DNA of 46,892 nucleotides from an uncultured Rhodospirillales bacterium (GCA_903823665.1 CAIJTR010000097.1:1-46892), one strand, 5' to 3'. Positions 34,886-43,829 are shown, counted from the stretch's first letter. Numbers and translations: made by a program. The notes: generated by a model from the letters alone, not told the origin.

Positions 34886-35215
34886 ATGAAAAAGACCCTT
34901 ATGACCGCTGTTGCCGTGATGGCGCTGATCGCCGCCGGCAGCGCGCTGGGCGCACACTCCACGCTCGGCCAGCTCACCGAGTCGGAGCGTCACACGGAGA
35001 ACAGCAAGCAGTTCGCTGAAGGAAATGGCCAGAAAGTGAATGGTGAGCAGCTGGCTGAGGCCAATGCCCAGAAGGTCAATGGCGGACAGTTCGCTGCTGC
35101 CGAAGGCCAGAAGGTGAACGGCGAGCAGTTTGCTGAGTCCAATGGCCAGAAGGTCAATGGTCGGCAGATCGCGGCATCCGAGCGCGCCACGAACAACGGC
35201 AATCAGCTTGGCTGA
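34886..35215 (+). CDS. Secreted peptide of six 13-residue Q/N/G-rich repeats, function unknown
   Basis: 109 residues. Residues 1-23 are a signal peptide (MKKTLMTAVAVMALIAAGSA). The rest is six tandem 13-residue units (29-106): the central four follow Q-[FL]-A-x(3)-[GA]-Q-K-V-N-G-x, the outer two are degenerate (QLTESERHTENSK and QIAASERATNNGN), and a final QLG closes the protein. There is no cysteine and no membrane anchor after the signal. The mix of Gln, Asn and Gly with one hydrophobic per unit suggests a regular solenoid or amyloid-like fibre; that is inference. I recognise no family. A strong ribosome-binding site before and a terminator after make it a self-contained single-gene unit. 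Confidence 0.75.
   Translation: MKKTLMTAVAVMALIAAGSALGAHSTLGQLTESERHTENSKQFAEGNGQKVNGEQLAEANAQKVNGGQFAAAEGQKVNGEQFAESNGQKVNGRQIAASERATNNGNQLG
34970..35203 (+). repeat. 39-bp coding tandem repeat (six units)
   Basis: The DNA encoding residues 29-106 has a 39-bp period; AATGGCCAGAAGGT-like segments recur in the central four units, showing duplication at DNA level with later divergence of the outer units. Copy number may vary between strains. Confidence 0.75.
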
Positions 35216-35245
35216 ACCTCGCTTTAGCTGAGCGCGTGAGCTGAT

Positions 35246-35291
35246 ACGCCGGTGCTTCATCCTCCGACCGGGGGTGAGGCACCGGCGTTTT
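35246..35291 (+). terminator. Rho-independent terminator after the repeat-peptide gene
   Basis: ACGCCGGTGC (35246-35255) pairs with GCACCGGCGT (35279-35288 region), extended with mismatches toward the loop CGACC, and is followed by TTTT. It lies 30 bp after the stop and ends before murJ. Confidence 0.8.
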
Positions 35292-35336
35292 GCTGTCCGC
35301 ATGGCGACACGAGGGCAACTGCGCTAGAGGGTGCGC

Positions 35337-36881
35337 ATGCTCAAAGGCATTCTCACCGTCGGCGGCTGGACCATGGGCAGCCGCATCCTGGGCTTCATTC
35401 GCGACATGCTGATGGCGGCGCTGATCGGGGCCGGGCCACTGGGCGATGCCTTCGTAGTGGCGAACCGGCTGCCCAACATGTTCCGCAGCCTGTTCGGCGA
35501 GGGCGCATTCAACTCCGCCTTCGTGCCGGAATTCTCCGCTCTGCTGGGCAAATCTGGCCCCGAGGCGGCGCGGCGCTTTGCTGAACAGGTGTTCGGGGTG
35601 ATGACGTTCTGGCTTCTCGGGCTCACGTTTCTCGCCGAACTCGGCATGCCCGCGATCGTGGCCGTGCTGCAAATCGGCAGCTTGGACGCGCCGGAGCACC
35701 GGGCGCTGGTGGTGGAGCTGGCGCGGATCACGTTTCCCTATATGCCACTGATTTGCCTGACCGCCTTGCTGTCTGGCGTGTTGAATGGGCTGGACCGGTT
35801 TGCCGCCGCCGCCGCCGCCCCGATTATCTATAACCTCACCTCGATGGCATTTATGATCGGGCTGATCGGCCTCGTGCCGACCCGGGCGCACGCGATGGCC
35901 TGGGGGGTGAGCGCGTCTGGCGTGTTCCAGCTGGCGTTGGTGGGATGGGCCACGTGGCGGGCCGGGATGGCTCTGCACTTGGTTCGCCCGCGCATGTCGC
36001 CAGAGGTGAAGACGCTGCTGCGACGCATGGCTCCGGGTGTGCTGGCGGCGGGGGTGACGCAGATCAACCTCAGCATCGACGTGATTATCGCGAGCTTTCT
36101 GCCCACCGGCACGCAGTCCGCCCTTTATTATGCGAGCCGTTTGAACCAGCTGCCGCTGGGGATCATCGGAGTCGCGATCGGCACCGCCATGCTGCCGGGG
36201 CTGTCGCGTCAGGTGGTGGCGGGGCAGTTGGAGCAATCCCGCACCACGCTCAACCGGGCGCTGGAATATGCGATGGTGCTGACGCTGCCGGCCACGCTCG
36301 CATTGGCCACCGTGCCATTGCCCATGATGATGGTGCTGTTCGAGCGGGGCGCGTTCGATCATCACGCCGCCATCGTCTCCGCCCAGACGTTGCGCGCCTA
36401 TGCCGTGGGTCTGCCCGCCTGGGTGCTGGTGAAGGTGCTGACCCCTGCCCTGTTCGCCCGCGGTGACACCCGCACGCCGATGCGGATTGGCCTGTTCTCC
36501 GTTGGGCTGAACATCGTGCTCAACCTGCTGTTCATGCAGCCGTTGCAGAATATGGGGCCAGCTTTGGCGGGGTCGCTCGCCGCCTGGTTCAACGTGGTGG
36601 CGCTGCTGGTGGTGCTGTCCCGACGCGGGTTTTTTGTAGCCGACGCCCCCCTTCGCCGCCACGTGCCGCGCATGGCGATGGCCTCGATTGCGATGGTGGC
36701 CGCGTTGCTGGCGTTGCAGCCGGTGGTGTTCGACGGTGCCGTCGGCATTTGGCGATACGCCGGGCTTGGGGCCTTGGTCTGCGGCGGCGCGCTGATCTAT
36801 GGCGTGGTCGGCGAGGCCATCGGCGCATTCCATCTGCGCGATCTCGCCCGCTCATTGCGCAGGCGACCCCGCACAGCTTGA
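35337..36881 (+). CDS. murJ: Lipid II flippase MurJ
   Basis: 514 residues with about 14 membrane segments; the MOP-superfamily flippase that moves lipid II across the inner membrane. GSRILGFIRDMLMAALIGAG and DAFVVANRLPNMFRSLFGEG, then NSAFVPEF, are the hallmark N-terminal motifs. LYYASRLNQLPLGIIGVAIG, MVLFERGAFDHHA and ALFARGDTRTPM are the central MurJ signatures. A GTG at 35331 is an alternative start two codons upstream; the ATG at 35337 has AGAGGG at proper distance and is preferred. It lies 54 bp upstream of trpS. Confidence 0.95.
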   Translation: MLKGILTVGGWTMGSRILGFIRDMLMAALIGAGPLGDAFVVANRLPNMFRSLFGEGAFNSAFVPEFSALLGKSGPEAARRFAEQVFGVMTFWLLGLTFLAELGMPAIVAVLQIGSLDAPEHRALVVELARITFPYMPLICLTALLSGVLNGLDRFAAAAAAPIIYNLTSMAFMIGLIGLVPTRAHAMAWGVSASGVFQLALVGWATWRAGMALHLVRPRMSPEVKTLLRRMAPGVLAAGVTQINLSIDVIIASFLPTGTQSALYYASRLNQLPLGIIGVAIGTAMLPGLSRQVVAGQLEQSRTTLNRALEYAMVLTLPATLALATVPLPMMMVLFERGAFDHHAAIVSAQTLRAYAVGLPAWVLVKVLTPALFARGDTRTPMRIGLFSVGLNIVLNLLFMQPLQNMGPALAGSLAAWFNVVALLVVLSRRGFFVADAPLRRHVPRMAMASIAMVAALLALQPVVFDGAVGIWRYAGLGALVCGGALIYGVVGEAIGAFHLRDLARSLRRRPRTA

Positions 36882-36935
36882 CCTCGGCCAGCAATCGCCG
36901 GACAAATCCGCCCCCTTTCGTTGGACACCACCACC

Positions 36936-37934
36936 ATGCATCGCATTCTTTCCGGCATTCAGCCGACCGGCGTGCCTCATCTCGGCAACTATCTCGGTGC
37001 CATCAAGAACTGGGTGGCGCTGCAGGCGACGCATGAGTGCCTGTTCTGCGTGGTTGATCTGCACGCCATCACGCAGCCGCATGATCCGAAAACGCTGGCG
37101 TCCTCCACCCGCGAGCTCGCCGCCGCCCTGATCGCCTGCGGCATCGACCCGCAAAAGCACGTGCTGTTCAACCAGTCTGCCGTTCATGCCCATGTTCGCC
37201 TCGCCTGGATTTTCATCTGCGTGGCGCGGATGGGCTGGCTAAACCGGATGACGCAGTTCAAGGACAAGGCGGGCAAGGACCGGGAGAACGTGTCGGTGGG
37301 GCTGTTCACCTACCCGGCGCTGATGGCCGCCGATATTCTGGTTTATCACGCAACACGGGTTCCGGTGGGCGATGACCAGAAGCAGCATATCGAGTTGGCC
37401 AACGACATCCGCGACAAGTTCAACCATGACTTCGAGACGGATTTCTTCCCCGCCGTAGAAGCGCAGATCATCGGCCCGGCCGCGCGCGTGATGAGCCTGC
37501 GCGACGGGGCGAAGAAGATGAGCAAGTCCGATGCGTCGGATCAAAGCCGCATCAACCTCACCGATGATGCTGAGACGATTGCAGCCAAAATCCGCCGGGC
37601 GAAAACTGACCCGGAACCGTTGCCGTCCGAGTTGCAGGGCCTGGATGGCAGGCCGGAGGCTCGCAATCTGGTGGGCATTTACGCGGCACTGGACGACATC
37701 GAGCCTTCGCAGGTGGTGCGGCAGTTTGCCGGCCAGGGCTTCGGCAACTTCAAATCCGCACTGGCTGATCTGACCGTCGCCAAGCTCGCCCCCATCGCCG
37801 CAGAAACCCGCCGATTGCTTGCCGATCCCGGCCATGTCGATGCGGTGCTGCGCGAGGGCGCGGCGCGGGCGGCGGCGATTGCGGACCCGATCGTGGCGGA
37901 GGCAGAGCGGCTGGTGGGGTTCTTGAAGCCGTAG
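36936..37934 (+). CDS. trpS: Tryptophanyl-tRNA synthetase
   Basis: 332 residues, class Ic synthetase charging tRNA-Trp. [20 protein letters not shown] holds the HIGH-equivalent (PHLGN), and [16 protein letters not shown] the KMSKS loop. [20 protein letters not shown] is the usual amino-acid and ATP contact region. A TTG at 36921 could extend the frame by five residues, but MHRIL is the family N-terminus. murJ-trpS adjacency fits a common alphaproteobacterial order. Ends 14 bp from the convergent dnaQ stop. Confidence 0.95.
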   Translation: MHRILSGIQPTGVPHLGNYLGAIKNWVALQATHECLFCVVDLHAITQPHDPKTLASSTRELAAALIACGIDPQKHVLFNQSAVHAHVRLAWIFICVARMGWLNRMTQFKDKAGKDRENVSVGLFTYPALMAADILVYHATRVPVGDDQKQHIELANDIRDKFNHDFETDFFPAVEAQIIGPAARVMSLRDGAKKMSKSDASDQSRINLTDDAETIAAKIRRAKTDPEPLPSELQGLDGRPEARNLVGIYAALDDIEPSQVVRQFAGQGFGNFKSALADLTVAKLAPIAAETRRLLADPGHVDAVLREGAARAAAIADPIVAEAERLVGFLKP

Positions 37935-37948
37935 TCAGGCGCGGCGGA

Positions 37949-38629
37949 TTATTCTGCCAGCCAAACCGGCTCCTTCAGCTTCGCCACGAACGCCGCATGC
38001 GCCGCCAGCGCCGCCTCGCTCACCACCACCGGGCGGGGCGTGCGGGTGCCGGTGGAGACGTATTGCGCGACGGGCATGGCACCCTGGTCGTCATCGGCCA
38101 ACCCTAGCCCGCGCTGCCGCCCGCCGGTGAGTTCGACATAGACCTCAGCCAGCAGTTTGCAGTCCAGCAGCGCGTTGTGGGTGGTGCGCTGGGTCAGATC
38201 GATGTCGAAGCGGCGGCACAGCGCATCGAGGCTGTTCGGCATGCCGGGGAAGCGTTCCTTCGCCAGCACCAGCGTGTCGACCATGCGCGAGCGGTCGAGC
38301 GCGGGCAGCTTCATCCGGGCGAATTCAGCATTCATGAAGCCGAAATCGAACGGGGCGTTGTGAGCGATCAGCGGATCGTCGCCGATGAAGTCGAGAATGT
38401 CCTGCGCCACCTCGGCGAATTTCGGCTTGCCTTCGAGATCGCCGATCAGAATGCCGTGCACGCGACTGGCCCCCTCGGGAATGTCACGCTCGGGGTGGAT
38501 CAGGCGGTGGAAATGCCGGTCGGTCGGCAAGTCGTTGATCAACTCGATGGCGGCGAATTCGATCACGCGGTCGCCGGTCAGCGGGTCGAGGCCGGTGGTC
38601 TCGGTGTCGAACAGCACGGAGCGGGTCAT
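37949..38629 (-). CDS. dnaQ: DNA polymerase III epsilon subunit (proofreading exonuclease)
   Basis: 226 residues. FDTETTGLD (Exo I, D8 and E10), IAHNAPFDFGFMN (Exo II) and RTTHNALLDCKLLAEVY (Exo III epsilon type) define a DnaQ 3'-5' exonuclease with a C-terminal extension for the alpha subunit. It follows coaE on the same strand, as in many alphaproteobacteria, but the junction contains three copies of a 29-bp unit; each carries GGATGA or CGATGA, so two decoy ATGs precede the true start. The start ATG at 38629 is inside the first copy on this strand. Confidence 0.95.
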   Translation of the reverse strand: MTRSVLFDTETTGLDPLTGDRVIEFAAIELINDLPTDRHFHRLIHPERDIPEGASRVHGILIGDLEGKPKFAEVAQDILDFIGDDPLIAHNAPFDFGFMNAEFARMKLPALDRSRMVDTLVLAKERFPGMPNSLDALCRRFDIDLTQRTTHNALLDCKLLAEVYVELTGGRQRGLGLADDDQGAMPVAQYVSTGTRTPRPVVVSEAALAAHAAFVAKLKEPVWLAE

Positions 38630-38707
38630 CCGCGCAGTCTCTGAATGTTGCGGGTCATCCGCGCAGTCTCTGAATGAAGCGGCTCATCGGCGCAGTCCCT
38701 GGATGAA
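38621..38707. repeat. 29-bp tandem triplication at the coaE/dnaQ junction
   Basis: Three head-to-tail units at 38621-38649, 38650-38678 and 38679-38707. The first two differ only at the last two bases; the third, which encodes the coaE terminus FIQGLRR-stop, has diverged a little more. On the minus strand each copy ends in a TGA overlapping an ATG, so duplication repeated the coaE stop/dnaQ start junction. Confidence 0.9.
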
Positions 38708-39271
38708 GCGGCGCAACTGGCGCTGCGCATGGTTGCGGGAAAGGCCGGTGTTTATCACCACGTCGGCGAGTCGGCGCTTTTGGGCATCGGGCATTTGGCG
38801 GGCGATCACCGCCTCGATCTGCGCCGTGCTCATTTTGCCGCGCTTCCTCACCCGCGCGATTTGAACGGCGCGGGGGGCGGAGACGACCATCAGGATATCC
38901 ACCCGCCCGCGCCCATCGGCTTCCAGCAGCAACGGGATGTCGAGCACGGCGGCGGGGGCGCGGGCACGGCGGGCGGCGGCGATGAACGCCCGCTCCATCG
39001 CGCGGACCATGGGGTGCAGGATGCGCTCAAGCTGCTTCAACGCGGCTGGGTTGCCGAGCACGGCGGATCGCAAGGCCGGGCGGTTGAGCACATCGCCCAC
39101 AACCGTGCCGGGGAATGCCTTTCCGATCGCGGGCAGTGCCTTGCCGCCCGATCCCTGCAGGATGTGGACCGCGGCATCCGCATCGAACACCGGTATGCCC
39201 GCACGCCGGAACGCTTTGGCGGCGGTGGATTTGCCCATGCCGATGCCACCGGTCAGGCCGATAATTTTCAT
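38684..39271 (-). CDS. coaE: Dephospho-CoA kinase
   Basis: 195 residues. The last step of coenzyme A synthesis, phosphorylating the 3'-hydroxyl of the ribose. GLTGGIGMGKSTAAKAF is the P-loop; DADAAVHIL is the substrate-binding DAD motif; LDIPLLLEADG and MVVSAPRAVQIARVRKRG (lid and adenine region) follow. Its 3' codons are part of the 29-bp triplication, so RRFIQGLRR before the stop is echoed twice downstream. Divergent from the ABC transporter operon. Confidence 0.95.
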   Translation of the reverse strand: MKIIGLTGGIGMGKSTAAKAFRRAGIPVFDADAAVHILQGSGGKALPAIGKAFPGTVVGDVLNRPALRSAVLGNPAALKQLERILHPMVRAMERAFIAAARRARAPAAVLDIPLLLEADGRGRVDILMVVSAPRAVQIARVRKRGKMSTAQIEAVIARQMPDAQKRRLADVVINTGLSRNHAQRQLRRFIQGLRR

Positions 39272-39360
39272 TTCGCTGGCCTAGAATTCAACATTGCGTG
39301 ACAAATCACAGAACTGACACACCACCACCCATCGCAGCGAGGCTAGACGGGGGTATCGCC

Positions 39361-40368
39361 ATGTCAATGCACGCAATTCCCCCCGCTGCCTCGGTGCGCC
39401 TTGCCAATGTCGGCCGCGTTTGGGGCCAGACAACGGCGTTGGGCGACATCTCGTTCACCGTCGAAGCCGGCAGCTTCTGCGTGCTGCTCGGCCCCTCCGG
39501 CTGCGGCAAAACCACTTGCCTGCGGATTGTTGCCGGGCTTGATCAAGCAACGAGTGGCCGGGTGGAGATCGGTGGGCGGGACGTGACCAACCTGCCGCCC
39601 GCCGAGCGCGGCGTGTCAATGGTGTTCCAGTCCTACGCCCTGTTTCCGCATCTGACGGTGGTGGAGAATATCGTGTTCGGACTGAAGGCCCGTTCGGTTG
39701 AGCCCGCCGAACGCAAGCGACGGCTGGACCGCGCGGTGGACATCCTCGGCATCGGCAAGCTGCTCGCACGCAGGCCGGGCCAGTTGTCCGGCGGCCAGCA
39801 GCAGCGCGTGGCATTGGGCCGCGCGATTGTGGCCGAGGCACCGGTGTGTCTGATGGACGAACCACTTTCGAACCTCGATGCCCAGCTGCGCGCCGAGATG
39901 CGGCGGGAGATTTTGGCGCTGCAACGCCGCCTTGGCATCACCATGCTCTATGTGACGCATGACCAGATGGAGGCGATGGGCATGGCCGATCAGGTCATTC
40001 TGCTCCGCGCCGGTGCCATCGAGCAGGACGCGCCGCCCGCCGATCTCTACGCCAAACCCGCCACCAAATTCGCCGCCAGCTTCATCGGCACGCCGCCGAT
40101 GAACCTGCTGCGCCTGCCCGGCGAGAACGCCCTTATGGGTATTCGCCCTGAGGCGATGCGGCTGGGTGAGCACGGCCTCGCAGCCCGCGTGGTTCACGCC
40201 GAATATCTCGGGGCGGACACTGTTCTGTCCTGTGACATCAAGGGCCAATCCGCCCTCGCCCGCCTGCCGGGCCGTGTCGATCTCGCCGCCGGGACTGCCA
40301 TTCACCTCGATTTCGATGCCGCCGATCTGCATCGTTTTGACCCCTCCACCGGCCATCGCATTTCCTGA
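39361..40368 (+). CDS. ABC transporter ATP-binding protein, UgpC/MalK type
   Basis: 335 residues. Walker A GPSGCGKTT, Q-loop MVFQSYALFPHLTV, signature LSGGQQQRVALGRAIV, Walker B CLMDEPLSNLDAQL and switch His VTHDQMEA are complete. A C-terminal TOBE/MalK-type regulatory domain follows (LMGIRPEAMRLGEHG). It energises import by the permeases at 42960 and 43826. The frame could begin with a GTG at 39298, but ATG 39361 (or 39367) gives the normal length. First gene of a five-gene importer operon; 18 bp before the first binding protein. Confidence 0.93.
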   Translation: MSMHAIPPAASVRLANVGRVWGQTTALGDISFTVEAGSFCVLLGPSGCGKTTCLRIVAGLDQATSGRVEIGGRDVTNLPPAERGVSMVFQSYALFPHLTVVENIVFGLKARSVEPAERKRRLDRAVDILGIGKLLARRPGQLSGGQQQRVALGRAIVAEAPVCLMDEPLSNLDAQLRAEMRREILALQRRLGITMLYVTHDQMEAMGMADQVILLRAGAIEQDAPPADLYAKPATKFAASFIGTPPMNLLRLPGENALMGIRPEAMRLGEHGLAARVVHAEYLGADTVLSCDIKGQSALARLPGRVDLAAGTAIHLDFDAADLHRFDPSTGHRIS

Positions 40369-40386
40369 TCATCTGAGAGGACATCC

Positions 40387-41664
40387 ATGAACATCACCCG
40401 CCGCACCCTGCTCGCCAGCGCCGCCGTTCTCGCAGCCCCCACGATTGCACGCGCCGAGACCACGACCGTGGAGTTCTACTTTCCTGTCGCAGTCGGCGGG
40501 CCGATCACCAAGATCATCGACGGGTTTGCCGCAGATTTCATGAAGGAGAACCCGGAGATCGTGCTGAAGCCGGTCTATGCTGGCAATTACACCGACACGC
40601 TGACCAAGGCCGTCACCGCAACCAAGGCCGGCACCGGCCCGCAGCTTGCCGTGCTGCTGTCCACCGACGTGTTCTCGCTGATCGACGATGAGCTGGTGGT
40701 GCCGTTCGACACCACCGCTGACGACAAGGCGTGGCTGTCGAGCTTCTACCCGGCGTTCATGGCGAACGGGCAGATCAATGGCCGCACCTGGGGTGTTCCG
40801 TTCCAGCGCTCAACCATCGTGATGTATTACAACAAGGCCGCCTTCGCCGAAGTAGGCCTGGATGCCGAGAAGCCACCGGCGACCTGGGCCGAATTCTCCG
40901 CCGCCGCAACCAAACTCACCAAGCGTGATGGGGACAAGGTAACGCGCTGGGGTGCCGAAATTCCGGCCACCGGCTTCACCTATTGGCTGCTGCAGGCGAT
41001 GGTCGCCGAGGCTGGCGGCAGCATGGGCAGTGCTGATGGCACCAAGGTGCTGTTCACCGAGCCTGCCGTCGAGCGCGGACTGCAGTTCTGGCTCGACCTC
41101 GCCAATGTGCAGAAGGCGCATCCGCCCGGCATCGTCGATTGGGGCACCGCACCGCGGGACTTCCTGGAGGGCCGGGCGGCGATGATCTGGCACACCACCG
41201 GCAACCTCACGAACATCAAAACCAATGCCAGCTTCCCGTTCGGCGTGGCCATGCTGCCCGCCGATGTGCGCCGTGGCAGCCCAACGGGCGGTGGCAATTT
41301 CTATATGTTCAAGAGTGCTTCCCCGGCGCAGCAGGCGGCGAGCACGAAGTTCCTGAAATGGGTGACGTCGCCGGAACGCGCCGCCGCCTGGGGTGTTGCC
41401 ACCGGTTACGTCGCAACCTCTCCCGCTGCCTGGGAGACCAAGGCCATGAAGGACTACGTTGCAGGTTTCCCTGCCGCCAGCGTGGCCCGCGACCAGCTGC
41501 AATACGCGGTGCCCGAGTTCTCCACCCATGAGAACCAACGCGTTGTCACCATCATCGATGACGAGCTGCAGGCCGCCTTGCTCGGCAAGAAGACCGCCAA
41601 GGAAGCCCTGACCGACGCGCAGGCTGCGGCCACGCGCGTGCTGAAACCGTTCCAAAAAGCATAG
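40387..41664 (+). CDS. Periplasmic binding protein, UgpB-like (paralogue 1)
   Basis: 425 residues. A twin-arginine-like leader (ITRRTLLASAAVLAAP, cleavage near ARA-ET) suggests Tat or Sec export. The body follows family 1 solute-binding proteins of UgpB type: KPVYAGNYTDTLTKAVTATKA, then FQRSTIVMYYNKAAFAEVGL, PPATWAEFSAAA and TTGNLTNIKTNASF. UgpB binds glycerol-3-phosphate or glycerophosphodiesters, and relatives bind sugars; the ligand here is not known. It is 9 bp from a paralogous binding protein gene, an unusual arrangement. Confidence 0.9.
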   Translation: MNITRRTLLASAAVLAAPTIARAETTTVEFYFPVAVGGPITKIIDGFAADFMKENPEIVLKPVYAGNYTDTLTKAVTATKAGTGPQLAVLLSTDVFSLIDDELVVPFDTTADDKAWLSSFYPAFMANGQINGRTWGVPFQRSTIVMYYNKAAFAEVGLDAEKPPATWAEFSAAATKLTKRDGDKVTRWGAEIPATGFTYWLLQAMVAEAGGSMGSADGTKVLFTEPAVERGLQFWLDLANVQKAHPPGIVDWGTAPRDFLEGRAAMIWHTTGNLTNIKTNASFPFGVAMLPADVRRGSPTGGGNFYMFKSASPAQQAASTKFLKWVTSPERAAAWGVATGYVATSPAAWETKAMKDYVAGFPAASVARDQLQYAVPEFSTHENQRVVTIIDDELQAALLGKKTAKEALTDAQAAATRVLKPFQKA

Positions 41665-41673
41665 GAAACCACG

Positions 41674-42963
41674 ATGCTCACACGCCGCACACTGCTCGCC
41701 GCATCCGCCGTTGTCGCTGCCCCCACCATTGTGCGGGCGCAGACCACCAAGGCGATCACTTTATACTATCCCATCGCCGTCGGCGGCCCGCTGGCTGCCA
41801 TCATCGACGGCTATTGCAAGGACTTTGCCACAGCCTCCGGCATCACGGTCACGCCAGTCTACGCCGGCAGCTACGTGGAGACGGTGGCCAAGGCGGTCAC
41901 CGCGATTAAGGCCGGTGAAGGCCCGCACATCGCCGTAGTGGGTGCCACCGAAATCCATGCGCTGGTGGACATGGACATCCTCGTTTCCCTGAACGAGATG
42001 GGCCTGGACGCCGAGGGCCAGAAATGGGTCGATGGCTTCTACCCTGCCTTCATGGCGAACAGCCGCAAGAACGACAAAACCTGGTCGGTGCCGTTCCAGC
42101 GCTCCACCGCCATCGGCTACTACAACAAGACCGCCTTCGCCGAGGCAGGCCTCGATCCGGAGAAGTTCCCGACCACGTGGGATGGGCTCGTTGAGGCAGG
42201 CAAAAAGCTGGTGAAGGCGGATGCCAGCGGTCGCACCACACGCTGGGGCTTCAAGCTCGCTGCTGATGTCGGCAACGCGCAATGGACCTTCGGCGCACTC
42301 GCCAACCAGGCTGGCCACGTGCTGATGAACCAGGCTGGCACAGAGGTCTATTTCAACGCACCGAAAGCCATCGAGGCGCTGAATTTCTGGCGCGCTCTGG
42401 CATACGACCACAAGATCACCCCGCAAGGTGTCACCAACTGGGGCACGCTGCCGAGCGATCTGCTGGAGGGCAATTCGGCGATCATTCAGAGCACCACCGG
42501 CAACCTGACCAATCTGCGCGACAAGGCCAGCTTCCCGTTAGGTGTGGCTGGGCTTGCAGGCAAAGAGGGCGTGCGCACGGTGGTGGGCGGCGGCAATTTG
42601 TATTTCTTCAAGCACGCCAGCGAAGCCGAGCGGAAGGCCTCGATGGCATTTGCCCGCTTCCTTTCCACGCCGGAGCGTGCCGCCGATTGGTGCATGCGCA
42701 CCGGCTACATCGCCACCCGCCCGGATGCCTGGGAGACGCCGGCACTGAAGGCGTATGTCGAGAAGTTCCCAGCCGCCAACGTCGCCCGCTCGTACTTGCC
42801 AGTCGCCACCGGTGAGATCTCGACCTTCGAGAACCAGCGCGTTCAGCTGGCGCTGACCAACAACATCCAGGCCTGTTTGTCGGGTGCCAAAACCCCGGCG
42901 CAGGCGATGGAGGATGCACAGTCCGAGGCAGACCGCATTCTGAAGCCGTTCAAGAAGGCATGA
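41674..42963 (+). CDS. Periplasmic binding protein, UgpB-like (paralogue 2)
   Basis: 429 residues with the same architecture as its neighbour: LTRRTLLAASAVVAAP leader, TPVYAGSYVETVAKAVTAIKAG, FQRSTAIGYYNKTAFAEAGL, and TTGNLTNLRDKASFPLGVAG. The two share many identical blocks, so they arose by tandem duplication, yet they differ in several ligand-pocket regions (for example NQAGTEVYFNAPKAIE against SADGTKVLFTEPAVER). Duplicated binding proteins can broaden the ligand range of one permease. It overlaps the first permease gene by 4 bp. Confidence 0.9.
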   Translation: MLTRRTLLAASAVVAAPTIVRAQTTKAITLYYPIAVGGPLAAIIDGYCKDFATASGITVTPVYAGSYVETVAKAVTAIKAGEGPHIAVVGATEIHALVDMDILVSLNEMGLDAEGQKWVDGFYPAFMANSRKNDKTWSVPFQRSTAIGYYNKTAFAEAGLDPEKFPTTWDGLVEAGKKLVKADASGRTTRWGFKLAADVGNAQWTFGALANQAGHVLMNQAGTEVYFNAPKAIEALNFWRALAYDHKITPQGVTNWGTLPSDLLEGNSAIIQSTTGNLTNLRDKASFPLGVAGLAGKEGVRTVVGGGNLYFFKHASEAERKASMAFARFLSTPERAADWCMRTGYIATRPDAWETPALKAYVEKFPAANVARSYLPVATGEISTFENQRVQLALTNNIQACLSGAKTPAQAMEDAQSEADRILKPFKKA

Positions 42964-43829
42964 GGGGGGACGCGCTCAAAGCCTGGGCGCTGATCCTGCC
43001 ATCGCTGGTCATGTTGGTGGCGTTCACCCACTGGCCAGCGGTGGCGACGCTGTGGGATTCGCTCTACTCCACCCCACGAGGCTCCCGTCCGGGGATATTC
43101 GTGGGGGCGGACAACTATCTTGATCTGCTGGACGACCCGGTGTTCTTCACCGCTTTGCGCAACAACGCCTACTACGCCCTCGTCACCATCCCGGCCTCCG
43201 TCCTGCTCTCACTGGTGATGGCGCTGTCCGTGAACGCCAAATTCCCTGGTCGAGCGCTGGTGCGCATGGCGTATTTCACGCCGACGATTTTGCCGATGAT
43301 CGCTGTCGCCAACATCTGGCTGTTCTTCTTCACGCCGGATTACGGGCTGTTCGACCAGATCATGGGCGGCCTCGGCTTTGGCCGTCACAACTGGCTCGGT
43401 GACAGTGCCACCGCCCTTCCCGCCATGATGCTCGTCGCGGTGTGGAAAGAAGCCGGCTTCTTCATGATCTTCTACCTCGCCGCCCTGCAATCCATGCCGC
43501 CCGATCTGGCGGAGGTTGCGCGCATCGAAGGCTCGTCGCGCTGGAATTTCTTCCGCAGGGTGACGTGGCCGCTGCTGATGCCCACCACGTTGTTCGTTTG
43601 TGTCAACGCGGTGATCAACGCGTTCCGCCTGATTGATCACATTGTGGTGATGACGAGGGGTGGCCCGAACAACGCCACCAACCTCTTGCTCTACCACATC
43701 TACGAGACCGGCTTCCGGTTTTGGGACACGGCAGCGGCGGCAACGATGACCGTGGCACTGCTCGCCATCCTCGGCGCACTGGCCGCTTTGCAATTCGGCG
43801 TGCTCGGCCGTAGGACGCATTACCGGTGA
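42960..43829 (+). CDS. ABC transporter permease, UgpA/MalF type
   Basis: 289 residues with six membrane segments (ALILPSLVMLVAFTHWP first). The EAA loop reads ARIEGSSRWNFFRRVTWPLLMP, which docks on the ATPase. ATG at 42960 overlaps the preceding stop by 4 bp, and the next permease starts with a GTG overlapping its stop by 4 bp, indicating coupled translation of the inner-membrane pair. Confidence 0.93.
   Translation: MRGDALKAWALILPSLVMLVAFTHWPAVATLWDSLYSTPRGSRPGIFVGADNYLDLLDDPVFFTALRNNAYYALVTIPASVLLSLVMALSVNAKFPGRALVRMAYFTPTILPMIAVANIWLFFFTPDYGLFDQIMGGLGFGRHNWLGDSATALPAMMLVAVWKEAGFFMIFYLAALQSMPPDLAEVARIEGSSRWNFFRRVTWPLLMPTTLFVCVNAVINAFRLIDHIVVMTRGGPNNATNLLLYHIYETGFRFWDTAAAATMTVALLAILGALAALQFGVLGRRTHYR

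Noticed and set aside
35154-36833. 559-codon minus-strand frame rich in His/Gln/Arg
   Set aside because: Antisense of murJ.
38621-38707. Small CRISPR-like array
   Set aside because: Units are contiguous with no spacers and form part of coaE and the dnaQ start.
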